From assembly GCF_014897675.1 (NCBI RefSeq), contig NZ_JABUXU010000005.1, positions 1-64,000 of the forward strand: DNA of 64,000 nucleotides, written 5' to 3'. The notes beneath the pieces were generated by a model. That model searched no databases and had not been told where the DNA came from. It saw nothing but the letters and a program-made list of their open reading frames with translations. The number at the start of each line of letters is the position of its first letter. Position 1 is the stretch's first letter. The position numbers and the translations under genes are program-made. This DNA comes from Advenella sp. FME57 (lineage in GTDB: Bacteria > Pseudomonadota > Gammaproteobacteria > Burkholderiales > Burkholderiaceae_B). Positions 1 to 8,509 of this stretch are shown here, piece after piece.

Positions 1-118
1 GGTCGCTTTTGTTGGCATGACGCAGATCGCGTACCAGCGCAACAACCAGCACCAATAGAATGACAGCCGAAATAACCGGCCAGATAAAAATATATGTGGT
101 AAGTAGTAATTCATTCAT
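1..118 (-). CDS. SSS-symporter small subunit (partial, runs off left edge)
   Basis: Reading the minus strand from 118 gives MNELLLTTYIFIWPVISAVI and continues through a single hydrophobic segment to RDLRHANKSD at the window edge, with no stop. The start ATG (116-118) follows a GGAGAG ribosome site and lies 14 bases after the stop of the symporter gene, so the two are co-transcribed. Small one-helix proteins in this position are commonly annotated as the small subunit of sodium/solute symporters. The role here is inferred from size, helix and position only. The 3' end is outside the window. Confidence 0.7.
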   Translation of the reverse strand, partial: MNELLLTTYIFIWPVISAVILLVLVVALVRDLRHANKSD

Positions 119-132
119 AATTGATCTCTCCT

Positions 133-1830
133 TCAGGCGCGTGCAGGCGCTACATCGCCGTCTGCGTCTGTTGATGTTTCTTTGTCAGTGTCAGCATTTC
201 TTTGGAATGACGTAACGCGTTCGGCAAGCAAGGCAAAATCGAAGCGTTCACTGTTGTTCCAGCTCATGGCGATGCATACCAATGCACTAATGCCATAGGA
301 GGTGAGCGAGCTAAGCAATACCGGATAGTCGCGCAGGAAGCCCACTGCATTGGGAACGGCGATGATCACAGTTGCTATGGCAACAAAGATGGCAATCTTG
401 CGGTTAAAAAAAGCGAACGCCATCAGACCCAGGACAACACCGGCACCCATAGAGGCGCACAACTCAAAGAACACGGCGATCACGCCCTCCAGCGGAAGTA
501 GCTCAAAGCGTGCCACAGCAAACAGGGCGACGGCGCATATTACGGATGTCGTGAAGGCTTTGTTCGTTATCCTGTCCCAGTAAAAACTTACAATGACCGG
601 GAACACGATCGCTCCCCACAGTGCGCCGACAAATACCAGCATAACCAGAATATCAAGACGCAGACTGGCAAACACCACGCCGATCATGGTAGCAACGATC
701 ATGGTCGCCCGACCCCACCACAACATCCGCTTCGGATCAGGCTTGCCGCGCGCCATGTTTTTGCCGTAAATATCGGTCATCATAATGGACGACAAGGCAG
801 ATAGATCGGAGTCTGCGGTCGAGGACAGGGAGCCCACCACCAGAAGGAAAAACAGCGCAATGCCAAATGGGGGCAGGTAAGTGGAGGCCATTTGTGGAAT
901 GATATTGTTCATATCGCCATCTGCAGGCGTCAGGCCTACGAACAGGGCAAGCATACCCAGCATGCCCAGCCCGATGACCACTGCACCGTAACCAATCGTG
1001 GCGGTCAGGAAGGTCGATTTGATCAGGTCTTCACGAACGGCAAACAGGCGCTGCGCGATCGTCTGGTTGCCAATGGCATAGGCAAGCACAGCCACGAAAT
1101 AAGGCGCCCCCTGTTCCAGAATCGCTTTGGTCGAAAAGAAATCGGACTGTTCCGAGGACAGGTTGCTCCAATTGGCCGCGAGCATGTCGGTGCCGCCGGC
1201 GTTAAAGAATATCAACGGAATGATGACGATGGCCGCCAGAATCATTGCCACCAGTTGGGCAAAATCGGTCATGACCGAGGCGCGGAATCCGGACCATAGC
1301 GTATAGGACAACACACCCAGCCCGGCAATCAGCACGCCCTGGATGAAGGAGAGCGGACTGAGCACGGAAACCAGTGCGCCTGCAGCGGTAAAGTTCACCA
1401 TCAGGCTGATACAGCTGCCTAGCAGGTTGGAAATGGCCATGATCAACTGGCTGGATGTTCCATGACGAGCGTGCATGACTTCTGCCAGGGTGTGCGCTTT
1501 AGGGGCCAGTGCACGAAAGCGGCGCCCGTAGGGATAGATGAACAGAATCATCAGCGCTCCCCAAAACCCATAGTGGATTGGTCCGGATAGACCATATTTG
1601 TAGCCTGAGGTTGCGCTGGCGTAAAAGGAGGCAGCCCAGATCCATGTGGCAATCATACTGGCAGCGGCAAGGCCGAAGCCTACAGCATTGTTCGACACCA
1701 TGTAGCTGTCGACGTTTTCTTTTTTCTTGCCAATCATGAGCGACATCAGAAAGGTCAGGCCATAAAATCCGACCAGCAAAAGCAAGGCGGTGGTGCCAGA
1801 CAGTTGGTAAAAGGCGGTTTGTTCTTGCAT
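133..1830 (-). CDS. Sodium:solute symporter (SSS family)
   Basis: A polytopic inner-membrane protein of about 565 residues with the LeuT-type helix pattern of the SSS family. It carries the YMVSNNAVGFGLAAASMIAT region near the N terminus, a Q-ATVAQ-like stretch (NQTIAQRLFAVR) and the SSTADSDLSALSSIMMTDIYG segment typical of the sodium-binding region of this family. It should import an organic solute with Na+, but the substrate cannot be read from sequence. The start is uncertain. ATG at 1830 (MQEQTAFYQL) fits the family N terminus. An in-frame ATG at 1869 behind AGGGGA is the alternative, and a longer frame reaches 1914. The next gene downstream is its small subunit. Confidence 0.85.
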   Translation of the reverse strand: MQEQTAFYQLSGTTALLLLVGFYGLTFLMSLMIGKKKENVDSYMVSNNAVGFGLAAASMIATWIWAASFYASATSGYKYGLSGPIHYGFWGALMILFIYPYGRRFRALAPKAHTLAEVMHARHGTSSQLIMAISNLLGSCISLMVNFTAAGALVSVLSPLSFIQGVLIAGLGVLSYTLWSGFRASVMTDFAQLVAMILAAIVIIPLIFFNAGGTDMLAANWSNLSSEQSDFFSTKAILEQGAPYFVAVLAYAIGNQTIAQRLFAVREDLIKSTFLTATIGYGAVVIGLGMLGMLALFVGLTPADGDMNNIIPQMASTYLPPFGIALFFLLVVGSLSSTADSDLSALSSIMMTDIYGKNMARGKPDPKRMLWWGRATMIVATMIGVVFASLRLDILVMLVFVGALWGAIVFPVIVSFYWDRITNKAFTTSVICAVALFAVARFELLPLEGVIAVFFELCASMGAGVVLGLMAFAFFNRKIAIFVAIATVIIAVPNAVGFLRDYPVLLSSLTSYGISALVCIAMSWNNSERFDFALLAERVTSFQRNADTDKETSTDADGDVAPARA

Positions 1831-2839
1831 ATACGTTCTATCGTCCTGGTTAAGGCTGCGCAATGACATGGACGCAGCTGTCCCCTGGTCCGAAGTTCGC
1901 GCATCCGGACGCAAGGGTTAAAAGAAACACACATAAGGTGCCTCTGTTGAATCGAGCGCATGTGACCACAATTGCAATCGCTGACGGATTGGACAGACAT
2001 CGAAATGCCAATGACAATGCATTCGCTGCGGACTGTAATAGCCGATAGCGTTGCCTGTCAGGTCGACCTTGCTATTGTCGTGGTCAGCCCTGGCCGTTGG
2101 ACAGGGCATGCGCTGGCGGTCAAATGGACCAGCCGGGTTGTTCCGCAGTCAAAGACTGGGTTGTTGTTCGGCAAATGCCGGGCTGCGAGGCAGCCTGATG
2201 ACGGGGGCGTTTCCCCTGGAATAAACCTTATGGGTCGTTTCTGCAGCAACGAGCCGTATGGGGCGTTGGCATGGTTCTAATACCTGCTGTTGCGTATATG
2301 CAGACAATTACAGTCAAAATTCATTATGTCAACTGTAATACACCGGGTAGTGTATAGGAATTGCGACCACAAGTCCAGCCCGGGGATATGAATCATATGG
2401 ATGACTGTGCTGCGAGCTGCCTGCAAACGGCAGTCAATCCCCGGTTTTTCAGGCAGTCAGTTTTTAGCGCGGATAATAATTATTAAATAAGAGTCATTCT
2501 CAATTTTGTGTGGTAGTGGTGCTCTGCCATCATCTTGCGGGTATCACCCTCTTTTTTCCGGCTTGTGGCTTTTGCAGGACTACCTGGGGCCTGCCCAGGG
2601 CGGGTTGCGGGCTGGTTCTCTGGCCAGTTTGTGGCCTCGGGGCCGCGCGTTGGTGATTGGCGGTTCGGCCTGTGCGCTGGTGGTGGGATTGTTTTCCGGC
2701 GTTTCCAACACTGGCTTGCGCCAATCATTATGGCAAGCGGACATCAAAACCGGAGCCGGACGCGCTGAACCGGATGAAGCGTCATAGCGTTGCGACCATA
2801 AGTGGCGGCCCGGCAGGGCATGACTGGATTGATTGTGTG
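1831..2839. other. Long intergenic stretch with no confident gene
   Basis: About 1 kb separates the symporter start from the TetR stop. Short open frames occur on both strands, but none shows a recognisable family, a good ribosome site and a start together. The segment 2506-2787 on the plus strand encodes a hydrophobic patch (residues around LVIGGSACALVVGLFSGV) directly behind a Fur-box-like sequence, so it may hold the remnant of an iron-regulated membrane gene. That reading is weak. Confidence 0.4.
2484..2505 (+). promoter_or_regulatory. Fur-box-like element
   Basis: The core AAGAGTCATTCTCAAT contains the inverted arms GAG/CTC around TCATT and closely resembles the GAATCATTCTCA half of typical Fur boxes. 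It sits in an AT-rich stretch (ATAATAATTATTAAATAAGA). There is no intact iron gene directly downstream. The call is by eye only. Confidence 0.4.
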
Positions 2840-3457
2840 CTACGTCGCTTGCGATTTTTCCGAATCGGGCAGGCCGGTGCTGGCAATCACGGCCGCTTTG
2901 AGCGACTCAATCCATGCCTGATCGTTCACCGATTGTGCAAGAAAGCCCGTTCCGACCATGGCCGCAAATAGCACCAGAATATCCTGTTCGGACATGGCCG
3001 CTTTCCCATCCGGAGGCGTCGATTGCAGGGCTGCTGCACGGAAGTGCCGATACAACGCTTCTGTGTGCGAGCCGTACAGGCCGACCGTCTCGGCGCCCGT
3101 CGTCTCGTGGCTGACATGCGGTGCAAAGGCAAGAATGGGGCAGGTTTGGCCCGCCTGTTTTTTTCTGAAATACTGCTGGATCAGCACCTGCAGGCCACCG
3201 TGTTCTGCTTCCCGGTTGGTATCGCAGGTTTGTTTCCATCTTTCGGAGGACTGTGCAAACACGGTGGATAACACCTCGTTGACCAGCGCCTCTTTTGATG
3301 CAAAGTGCCGGTAGAAGCCGCCTGCGGTCAGGCCGACCGCAGTCATGACATCTGCAATGGATACATTGTCCACGCCGCGCTCACGAAATAGCCCGCTGGC
3401 TGCCTTGAGAATTTCGGCGCGATTTTGTTCGGCTTGTTGCCTGGAAGACCGGCCCAT
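2840..3457 (-). CDS. TetR/AcrR family transcriptional regulator
   Basis: A repressor of about 205 residues. The N-terminal helix-turn-helix is clear: RAEILKAASGLFRERGVDNV, then IADVMTAVGLTAGGFYRHFASKEALVNEVL. The rest is the ligand-binding domain, where HVSHETTG and FAAMVGTGFLAQSV are visible. The start ATG at 3457 (MGRSSRQQAEQ) is chosen because AGAGGAA lies six bases upstream. It is divergent from the MFS gene at 3779, and two palindromes between them are probable operators. It therefore likely represses that transporter and itself. The ligand is unknown. Confidence 0.85.
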   Translation of the reverse strand: MGRSSRQQAEQNRAEILKAASGLFRERGVDNVSIADVMTAVGLTAGGFYRHFASKEALVNEVLSTVFAQSSERWKQTCDTNREAEHGGLQVLIQQYFRKKQAGQTCPILAFAPHVSHETTGAETVGLYGSHTEALYRHFRAAALQSTPPDGKAAMSEQDILVLFAAMVGTGFLAQSVNDQAWIESLKAAVIASTGLPDSEKSQAT

Positions 3458-3600
3458 AACAGTTCCTCTTAAATACAAACGAAATGATGCGGCATGATTG
3501 CGCCACCACACCTCTTATGCCACCAGCATGCGAAGGAGTCGCCTCACTCGCCAGGCTGGCTCTGGCATGGTAGTGATCAATACGCTCGACTTGGCAACAT

Positions 3601-3614
3601 TGTAATAGATTACA
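3601..3614. promoter_or_regulatory. Palindrome between divergent tetR and MFS gene
   Basis: TGTAATAGATTACA is a perfect 6-bp inverted repeat with a 2-bp centre, in the 320-bp divergent intergenic region. It has the size and place of a TetR-family operator. Binding is inferred. Confidence 0.5.
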
Positions 3615-3725
3615 TGAAGCCGCTATTTATAAAACTGCAAACGGGTGTACTGTGCTGCAAAACATACACAAATTACATCAAATGGGGCGAGGTCTGCTGA
3701 TATGATGATATTCATTGAACCCACC

Positions 3726-3749
3726 AATAGATTGTGTATATAATCTATT
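3726..3749. promoter_or_regulatory. Second palindrome ahead of the MFS gene
   Basis: The arms AATAGATT and AATCTATT form a perfect 8-bp inverted repeat around GTGTATAT, 30 bases before the MFS start. It shares the ATAGATT core with the palindrome at 3601-3614, so both may bind the neighbouring TetR protein. The site probably overlaps the MFS promoter. Confidence 0.5.
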
Positions 3750-3778
3750 TCACTGAAAACTCTGGCAACAGGCACATT

Positions 3779-5026
3779 ATGTCTTCGGCTCCCGCGCAAA
3801 CCCGACCGCTTTCTGCATGGCAAATTCTAATCTGCGGGGGCATGATCGTCACCTTCTCCATGGGCGTGCGGCACGGCTTCGGTCTCTGGATGCAGCCTGT
3901 CATCCAGGCTAATGACTGGGGGCGCGAGACCTTTTCATTTGCCATCGCCATTCAGAACCTGGTTTGGGGAATCACGGGTGTGTTTGCCGGCATGCTGGCG
4001 GATCGCTTCGGGGCATTTAAAGTCATTATTGCAGGTGCCATTCTGTATGCGCTGGGTCTGCTGGGGATGGCCTACACCACTTCACCGCTTACGTTTACGC
4101 TGACCACTGGTGTTCTGCTTGGAATGGCGCAAGCCGGCACGACCTATGCGGTTATCTTCGGGGTCATCGGGCGTAATATTCCCGTCAGTCGCCGCTCGTG
4201 GGCCATGGGCGTGGCAGCGGCAGCAGGCTCTTTCGGTCAGTTCCTGATGCTGCCGACAGAGAACATACTCATCAATTCCTTCGGCTGGCAACAAGCGCTG
4301 GTCGTTCTAAGCTGTGCGGTGCTGATGATCGTGCCGCTGGCTTTCGGGCTGCGTGAAAAAAATATGGATGTCACCGCCGCGGGACAGTCGCCGGCATCCC
4401 CCATGGCTAGCCAACAGGGCATTATCCAGGCCATCCGTGAAGCATTTGCCTATCCAAGTTTCCGTCTGCTGGTGCTGGGTTATTTCGTTTGTGGTTTTCA
4501 GGTGGTCTTCATTGGCGTTCACATGCCTAGCTACCTGAAAGATGAAGGGCTGAGCGCCGAAGTGGCCAGCTATGCACTGGCGCTGATCGGCCTGTTCAAT
4601 GTGTTCGGCACGTATCTGGTGGGCTCTCTTGGTCAGGTGTGGCCCAAGCGTTATTTGCTGGCCTTTATCTACTCGGCGCGCGGGGTGGCCATCATCCTGT
4701 TTCTGGTTGCGCCCATTTCAGCGACCAGTGTTTATATTTTCTCTGCCGTCATGGGGTTCCTGTGGCTGTCTACGGTGCCCGCCACTAATGCGATCATTGC
4801 CCAGATCTTTGGCGTTCGACACTTTTCCATGCTGGGCGGCTTTGTCTTTTTCAGTCACCAGATAGGCTCGTTCCTTGGCGTGTGGCTGGGCGGCAAGCTG
4901 TATGACATCTATGGCAGTTATGACGTGGTCTGGTATCTTGCCATCGCCCTGAGCGTGTTTGCAACGCTGATGAACCTGCCAATCAACGAAAACGCAATCG
5001 ATCGCAAGCGCACGGCGATGGCATAA
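3779..5026 (+). CDS. MFS transporter
   Basis: A twelve-helix major facilitator of 415 residues. The first half begins with MIVTFSMGVRHGFGLWMQPV, and the loop between helices 2 and 3 carries the MFS signature GMLADRFGAFK. The second half repeats the fold (FVCGFQVVFIGVHMPSYL). It resembles the anion/monocarboxylate-type carriers often labelled simply MFS transporter in this order. The start at 3779 (MSSAPAQTRPLSAW) removes an unlikely charged leader and leaves a normal family N terminus, although the ribosome site is weak. It is divergent from a TetR gene and convergent with the gene ending at 5046, with a 19-base gap. Confidence 0.85.
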   Translation: MSSAPAQTRPLSAWQILICGGMIVTFSMGVRHGFGLWMQPVIQANDWGRETFSFAIAIQNLVWGITGVFAGMLADRFGAFKVIIAGAILYALGLLGMAYTTSPLTFTLTTGVLLGMAQAGTTYAVIFGVIGRNIPVSRRSWAMGVAAAAGSFGQFLMLPTENILINSFGWQQALVVLSCAVLMIVPLAFGLREKNMDVTAAGQSPASPMASQQGIIQAIREAFAYPSFRLLVLGYFVCGFQVVFIGVHMPSYLKDEGLSAEVASYALALIGLFNVFGTYLVGSLGQVWPKRYLLAFIYSARGVAIILFLVAPISATSVYIFSAVMGFLWLSTVPATNAIIAQIFGVRHFSMLGGFVFFSHQIGSFLGVWLGGKLYDIYGSYDVVWYLAIALSVFATLMNLPINENAIDRKRTAMA

Positions 5027-5045
5027 TAGCCTGATGGCTACGCAG

Positions 5046-5621
5046 CTATGGCGTCAGCCGGAAGTACCGATATTTGCGCCATAGGGTCGCGCCTGCTTGC
5101 AACCCTTTGCGGCCATGGATAGCCATGACACCTGTGGTAATCAGCATTGCCGTCATATGTATGCCTGTAACGGCGAATGCGAGCAGGATAGAGCCGCTGG
5201 CAGTGATTTGGCCAGCGGGCGATCCTGTGATGCAAAGCGGAATAAAGGCCGGCACCAGCATCAACCCCGTACCATGTACGGTTGACACAATAAGTGACCA
5301 GAGCGCCAGCCCTGCGTGGCTTGACGGTGTCGCCAGCATTGGCAGCGCTTTTCTGCCAATGCAATGTATGCCGCCGGCTACAAGCAACAGGCCGACCACA
5401 ATCGCCAGTACGACGCGGTGCATGAGCAGCCCGTACACAACCGTGGTCGCCACCAATCCTAGCGAGACCATATGACCGATTGCAATCGGGATCAAGGCAC
5501 GTATTGCCTGCTTCTTGTCATGGCAGGCCAGCGCTGCGGCAAAGAGCCAGCCGGAGGCCGGATTTACACCATGCAGCGCGCCCGCCCCGGCGACTGCCAG
5601 CCATGGCCAAAGGTCTTGCAT
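5046..5621 (-). CDS. Polytopic membrane protein with HGxNPASGW motif
   Basis: About 191 residues with roughly five or six membrane helices. The striking motif GALHGVNPASGWLFAAALA is near the N terminus, and conserved-looking His residues occur in the helices (GHMVSLGL, VSTVHGTG, TGIHMTAM). The pattern recalls small metal or sulfur exporters of the TauE/RcnA type, but I cannot assign a family. The start at 5621 (MQDLWPWLAV) has an AGGAGG site six bases upstream. It is the last gene of a four-gene minus-strand unit, 19 bases after the DUF899 gene. Confidence 0.65.
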   Translation of the reverse strand: MQDLWPWLAVAGAGALHGVNPASGWLFAAALACHDKKQAIRALIPIAIGHMVSLGLVATTVVYGLLMHRVVLAIVVGLLLVAGGIHCIGRKALPMLATPSSHAGLALWSLIVSTVHGTGLMLVPAFIPLCITGSPAGQITASGSILLAFAVTGIHMTAMLITTGVMAIHGRKGLQAGATLWRKYRYFRLTP

Positions 5622-5640
5622 ATCCGCCTCCTGCTTTGAC

Positions 5641-6414
5641 TCATGTCGCTCTGTGACAGCATGACGCCGTGCCCGTTTCGGATACGTCGTAGCGGTCGTG
5701 GTGGCGAACCCATTCCATTTTGTTGGGCACATCGCGCTCGTTTCTGCCGATGGGAGTCAGATCCATCAGGCTGTAGGCGCCCATCATCACTTCCACGCCC
5801 CGGCTGTATGTGGAATAGGTATGAAAAATATTATTGTTGTCATCTTTATAAAATACGCTGATACCGGGGGCCTCTGCTTGCGGGAAATACTGGTCGCAGT
5901 AGTTGTAGTGAACTTTCCCAGTAGTGTGTTGTTCGGGCAGGAAACTGACGCCGTAATCGTAGTTGAAATCAGTATCGTTGGACGAGACCCAGTTAAACTG
6001 CCATCCCATCCGCTGGCGGAAGCGTTCAATTGTCGCCAGCGACGCGCGTGAGACGGCCACGAATGCGGTATCGCGTTGCGCCAGATGCACTGTCATGCCG
6101 TCGGTGTGATCGGCCATGTAGGAACAGCTTTTACAACCCTGCTCCCAGTCTGGCCCGAACATGAAATGCTGCACGATCAATTGACGGTGGTTGCCAAACA
6201 GGGCAGACAATGTTCTTGGCCCATCGGGCGTATCGAAAAGGTAATTCTTATCGACCTGTTCCCATGGCAAGGCGCGGCGATCGCTTGCGATACGGTCACG
6301 CAGGTGAGTCAGCTCCCGCTCACGCGCCAGCAATTGCTTGCGGGCGGCGACCCATTCATCATGAGTGACCACCGCATGGCGATCGGCTGTAGTTTCTGAA
6401 TATGACATATTCAT
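5641..6414 (-). CDS. DUF899 family thioredoxin-like protein
   Basis: 257 residues matching the DUF899 (thioredoxin-like) family. It has the helical start HDEWVAARKQLLARERELTHLRD, then FDTPDGPRTLSALFGNHRQL, the Cys-containing FMFGPDWEQGCKSCSYMAD, and the C-terminal FYKDDNNNIFHTYSTYSRG and PNKMEWVRHHDRY. Family members are cytoplasmic proteins of unknown reaction. The C-K-S-C pair suggests redox or thiol chemistry. The start at 6414 follows GGGAG by seven bases; ATG at 6408 is an alternative. It is the third gene of the unit led by the TPR regulator. Confidence 0.85.
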   Translation of the reverse strand: MNMSYSETTADRHAVVTHDEWVAARKQLLARERELTHLRDRIASDRRALPWEQVDKNYLFDTPDGPRTLSALFGNHRQLIVQHFMFGPDWEQGCKSCSYMADHTDGMTVHLAQRDTAFVAVSRASLATIERFRQRMGWQFNWVSSNDTDFNYDYGVSFLPEQHTTGKVHYNYCDQYFPQAEAPGISVFYKDDNNNIFHTYSTYSRGVEVMMGAYSLMDLTPIGRNERDVPNKMEWVRHHDRYDVSETGTASCCHRAT

Positions 6415-6455
6415 TATGTGCTCCCTGACTCGTCGAGTCATTCTGGATAATGCAA

Positions 6456-7121
6456 TTATTTTGGGCGTCGTACGGCGCGCACTTTTCCGCTGGCGCCGCC
6501 TCCGCAGTAGAAAAGATCGGCGCCGTCAGACTCAAGCCCGCTGACGCCGGTACCTGCCGGCATGACCAGTTGCTCCAGCACTGCGCCACTGTCGGGATCA
6601 ATTCGGCGTATGTCGCTTTCATCTGCCTCCCATGTGCCGTGCCAGAGCTCGCTGTCGACCCAGGTCACGCCGGTGACGAAACGATCGGACACGATGGTGC
6701 GGATGACGGCGCCGGTTTCAGGGTTGATCTGAACGATAGTGCGATTGCGATACTGACCTACCCACAGACTGCCCTCGGCCCATGCCAGGCCGGAATCATT
6801 GCCGTGACCAGGCGCCGGGATTGTCGCCAGTACGTTGCCGTCGGTCGGATCAATTTTGTTGATATGCTCGCCGGTTATCTGATACAGATAGGTGCCGTCA
6901 AATGCCGTGCCTGCATCGCAGGTGCACGCCAGTTTGCGTGTGATCTGGTGCTGCGCCGGATCGAACTCAAGCAGGCTGGATCCGGTGGCGGCCCAGACGT
7001 GGTGTCCGTCAAAGGTCACGCCGTGAATGGTATCGGCATCTGCAAAGGGCCCATATTCCTGCACGATTTGCGCGAGGCTGGAGGTTGCCGCGGCTATGTC
7101 TGTGTTTGCTGATTGCTTCAT
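6456..7121 (-). CDS. Beta-propeller (SMP-30/glutaminyl-cyclotransferase-like) protein
   Basis: 221 residues made of repeating strands with GL-W--G-LWV and I-R-DP-TG signatures: TFDGHHVWAATGSSLLEFDP, TAFDGTYLYQITGEHINKID, LAWAEGSLWVGQYRNRTIVQ and VTWVDSELWHGTWEADES. This is a five- or six-bladed propeller of the kind found in glutamine cyclotransferases and lactonases. No signal peptide is seen, so it is probably cytoplasmic. The start at 7121 follows GGGAG. It lies between the regulator and the DUF899 gene, in the same direction with short gaps. The function is not established. Confidence 0.75.
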   Translation of the reverse strand: MKQSANTDIAAATSSLAQIVQEYGPFADADTIHGVTFDGHHVWAATGSSLLEFDPAQHQITRKLACTCDAGTAFDGTYLYQITGEHINKIDPTDGNVLATIPAPGHGNDSGLAWAEGSLWVGQYRNRTIVQINPETGAVIRTIVSDRFVTGVTWVDSELWHGTWEADESDIRRIDPDSGAVLEQLVMPAGTGVSGLESDGADLFYCGGGASGKVRAVRRPK

Positions 7122-7167
7122 GTCTGTCTCCCGTTTCCGTACCGCAAAGTGGTACGTTAAGGACATT

Positions 7168-8403
7168 CTATTTCAACGCGAGAACAGAGGGGAGTAACAA
7201 TATTGTCGTGAAACCGGCCAGAGACGAGGATACCCAGCGTCGTACACGGGATTTTCCCACTGCATGGACCTGGCCGCTGGTTTGAAGGTCGGCCAGTGCC
7301 CGCTGTACTGTGCGCTGGCTGGCGCCTAATGCCAGCGCAAGAGCAGAGGTGGACCAGGGCGCACCATCGGCCAGCAGCGCCAACAATGCCGCTGCATCAC
7401 TGTCAATGGGTGGAGCCAGCACGACTGTGCTTCGGTTGTCCAACGGCACCAGCGCATATCCGTTGGGGGTTGCTTCGATCTGCGCTATCGGGCTGACCAG
7501 CTTGCGCAGTCGCCCCATTTCTACCCGCAATCGTGCACGATGTGATTCATCGGGATGGCGTAGTCGAAAGACCGCTGCGATCAACGATTGTCGCGAAACA
7601 TCACCAGGCCAGGCGCTGGCAAGCGCACGAATCAGTTCAAACAGAATGGGCCGCCGTGCCAGTGGTAGCCATGTACCATCAACGCTGATGCCACGGCGGC
7701 AACCATCGACCACCAGTGTCGTCGATGAGAACAGGGTGGCAACCTCTGCAAGCGTTAACGGCTTGTCATCATGGGCTGTGAGCAGGCGCGCGGCCGGACG
7801 CAGAAGGATTTTTTGCATTGCTGTTACTTCGGCCTGAAGCGCAGGAATACTCGCCTGGTCGGCCGCTGCCTGCGCCCGGCGCAACGCGGTATGCGCGCGT
7901 TCCATATGCAATGAACGCAGTGCAAGCTCGGCCTGAACCAGTTCGGCCACAGCTGCTAAAGAGGCGGGTACGCCGTTCGTATCAAGATCGCAGACGGTTG
8001 CCGATGCGTCCTGAAGGCGGCCGAGCAACAGAAAGCGGCGCGCCATGATAAGCCTGGCCTGCAGGGCGTTGGCATGGTCATTGCGCGCCTGCAGGGTGGT
8101 CAGCGCAGCGGTAAGCGCTTGCAGCGGGTTATCGAGCTGGCGCATGGCCAAGGCCACTTCCGCGCAGGCAACGATGCAGCGTGCTCGTTGCACCGGTTCA
8201 TGGGCACCGAACTTACGGGCCGCCTGTTCGAGCAGCTCGCGGGCTCGCGCATAGTCGCCCAGGCGTGCCATGGCAACGCCACGCAAGGCGAGTGCGGGCG
8301 GATCATCGCGCAGTGCAACCAGCTTCAGGGCATTGAGCACATCGCCAGCAGCCAACATACGTGCGCAAGCAGCAGTCAGAGAATCCATGCCGATAGCATA
8401 CAC
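7168..8403 (-). CDS. TPR and winged-helix transcriptional regulator
   Basis: 411 residues. Residues about 1-200 are alpha-helical repeats of TPR type (LALRGVAMARLGDYARARELLEQAARKFG). A winged-helix region around 240-310 (RRPILFELIRALASAWPGDVSRQ, then HRARLRVEMGRLRKLVSPI) resembles OmpR-type wHTH domains. A second short HTH follows (WSTSALALALGASQRTVQRAL), and the protein ends in a hydrophobic tail. It is likely the activator or repressor of the three genes behind it. The start is GTG at 8403 or ATG at 8388; neither has a strong ribosome site. A terminator separates it from the TRAP operon upstream. Confidence 0.7.
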   Translation of the reverse strand: MYAIGMDSLTAACARMLAAGDVLNALKLVALRDDPPALALRGVAMARLGDYARARELLEQAARKFGAHEPVQRARCIVACAEVALAMRQLDNPLQALTAALTTLQARNDHANALQARLIMARRFLLLGRLQDASATVCDLDTNGVPASLAAVAELVQAELALRSLHMERAHTALRRAQAAADQASIPALQAEVTAMQKILLRPAARLLTAHDDKPLTLAEVATLFSSTTLVVDGCRRGISVDGTWLPLARRPILFELIRALASAWPGDVSRQSLIAAVFRLRHPDESHRARLRVEMGRLRKLVSPIAQIEATPNGYALVPLDNRSTVVLAPPIDSDAAALLALLADGAPWSTSALALALGASQRTVQRALADLQTSGQVHAVGKSRVRRWVSSSLAGFTTILLLPSVLALK

Positions 8404-8433
8404 TTTCCAATTGACATAGTGATAACGGTAGCG

Positions 8434-8464
8434 AAAAAAAGACAGGCGGTGCGCCTGTCTTTTT
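8434..8464. terminator. Bidirectional rho-independent terminator
   Basis: GACAGGCG and CGCCTGTC form a perfect 8-bp stem with a GTG loop, flanked by seven A on one side and five T on the other. It ends the TRAP operon transcript on the minus strand, just past the dctM stop at 8510. Confidence 0.9.
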
Positions 8465-8509
8465 AACGGAAACGGCAGATCAGTATTTCGTTACTTCATC
8501 AATATTTCG

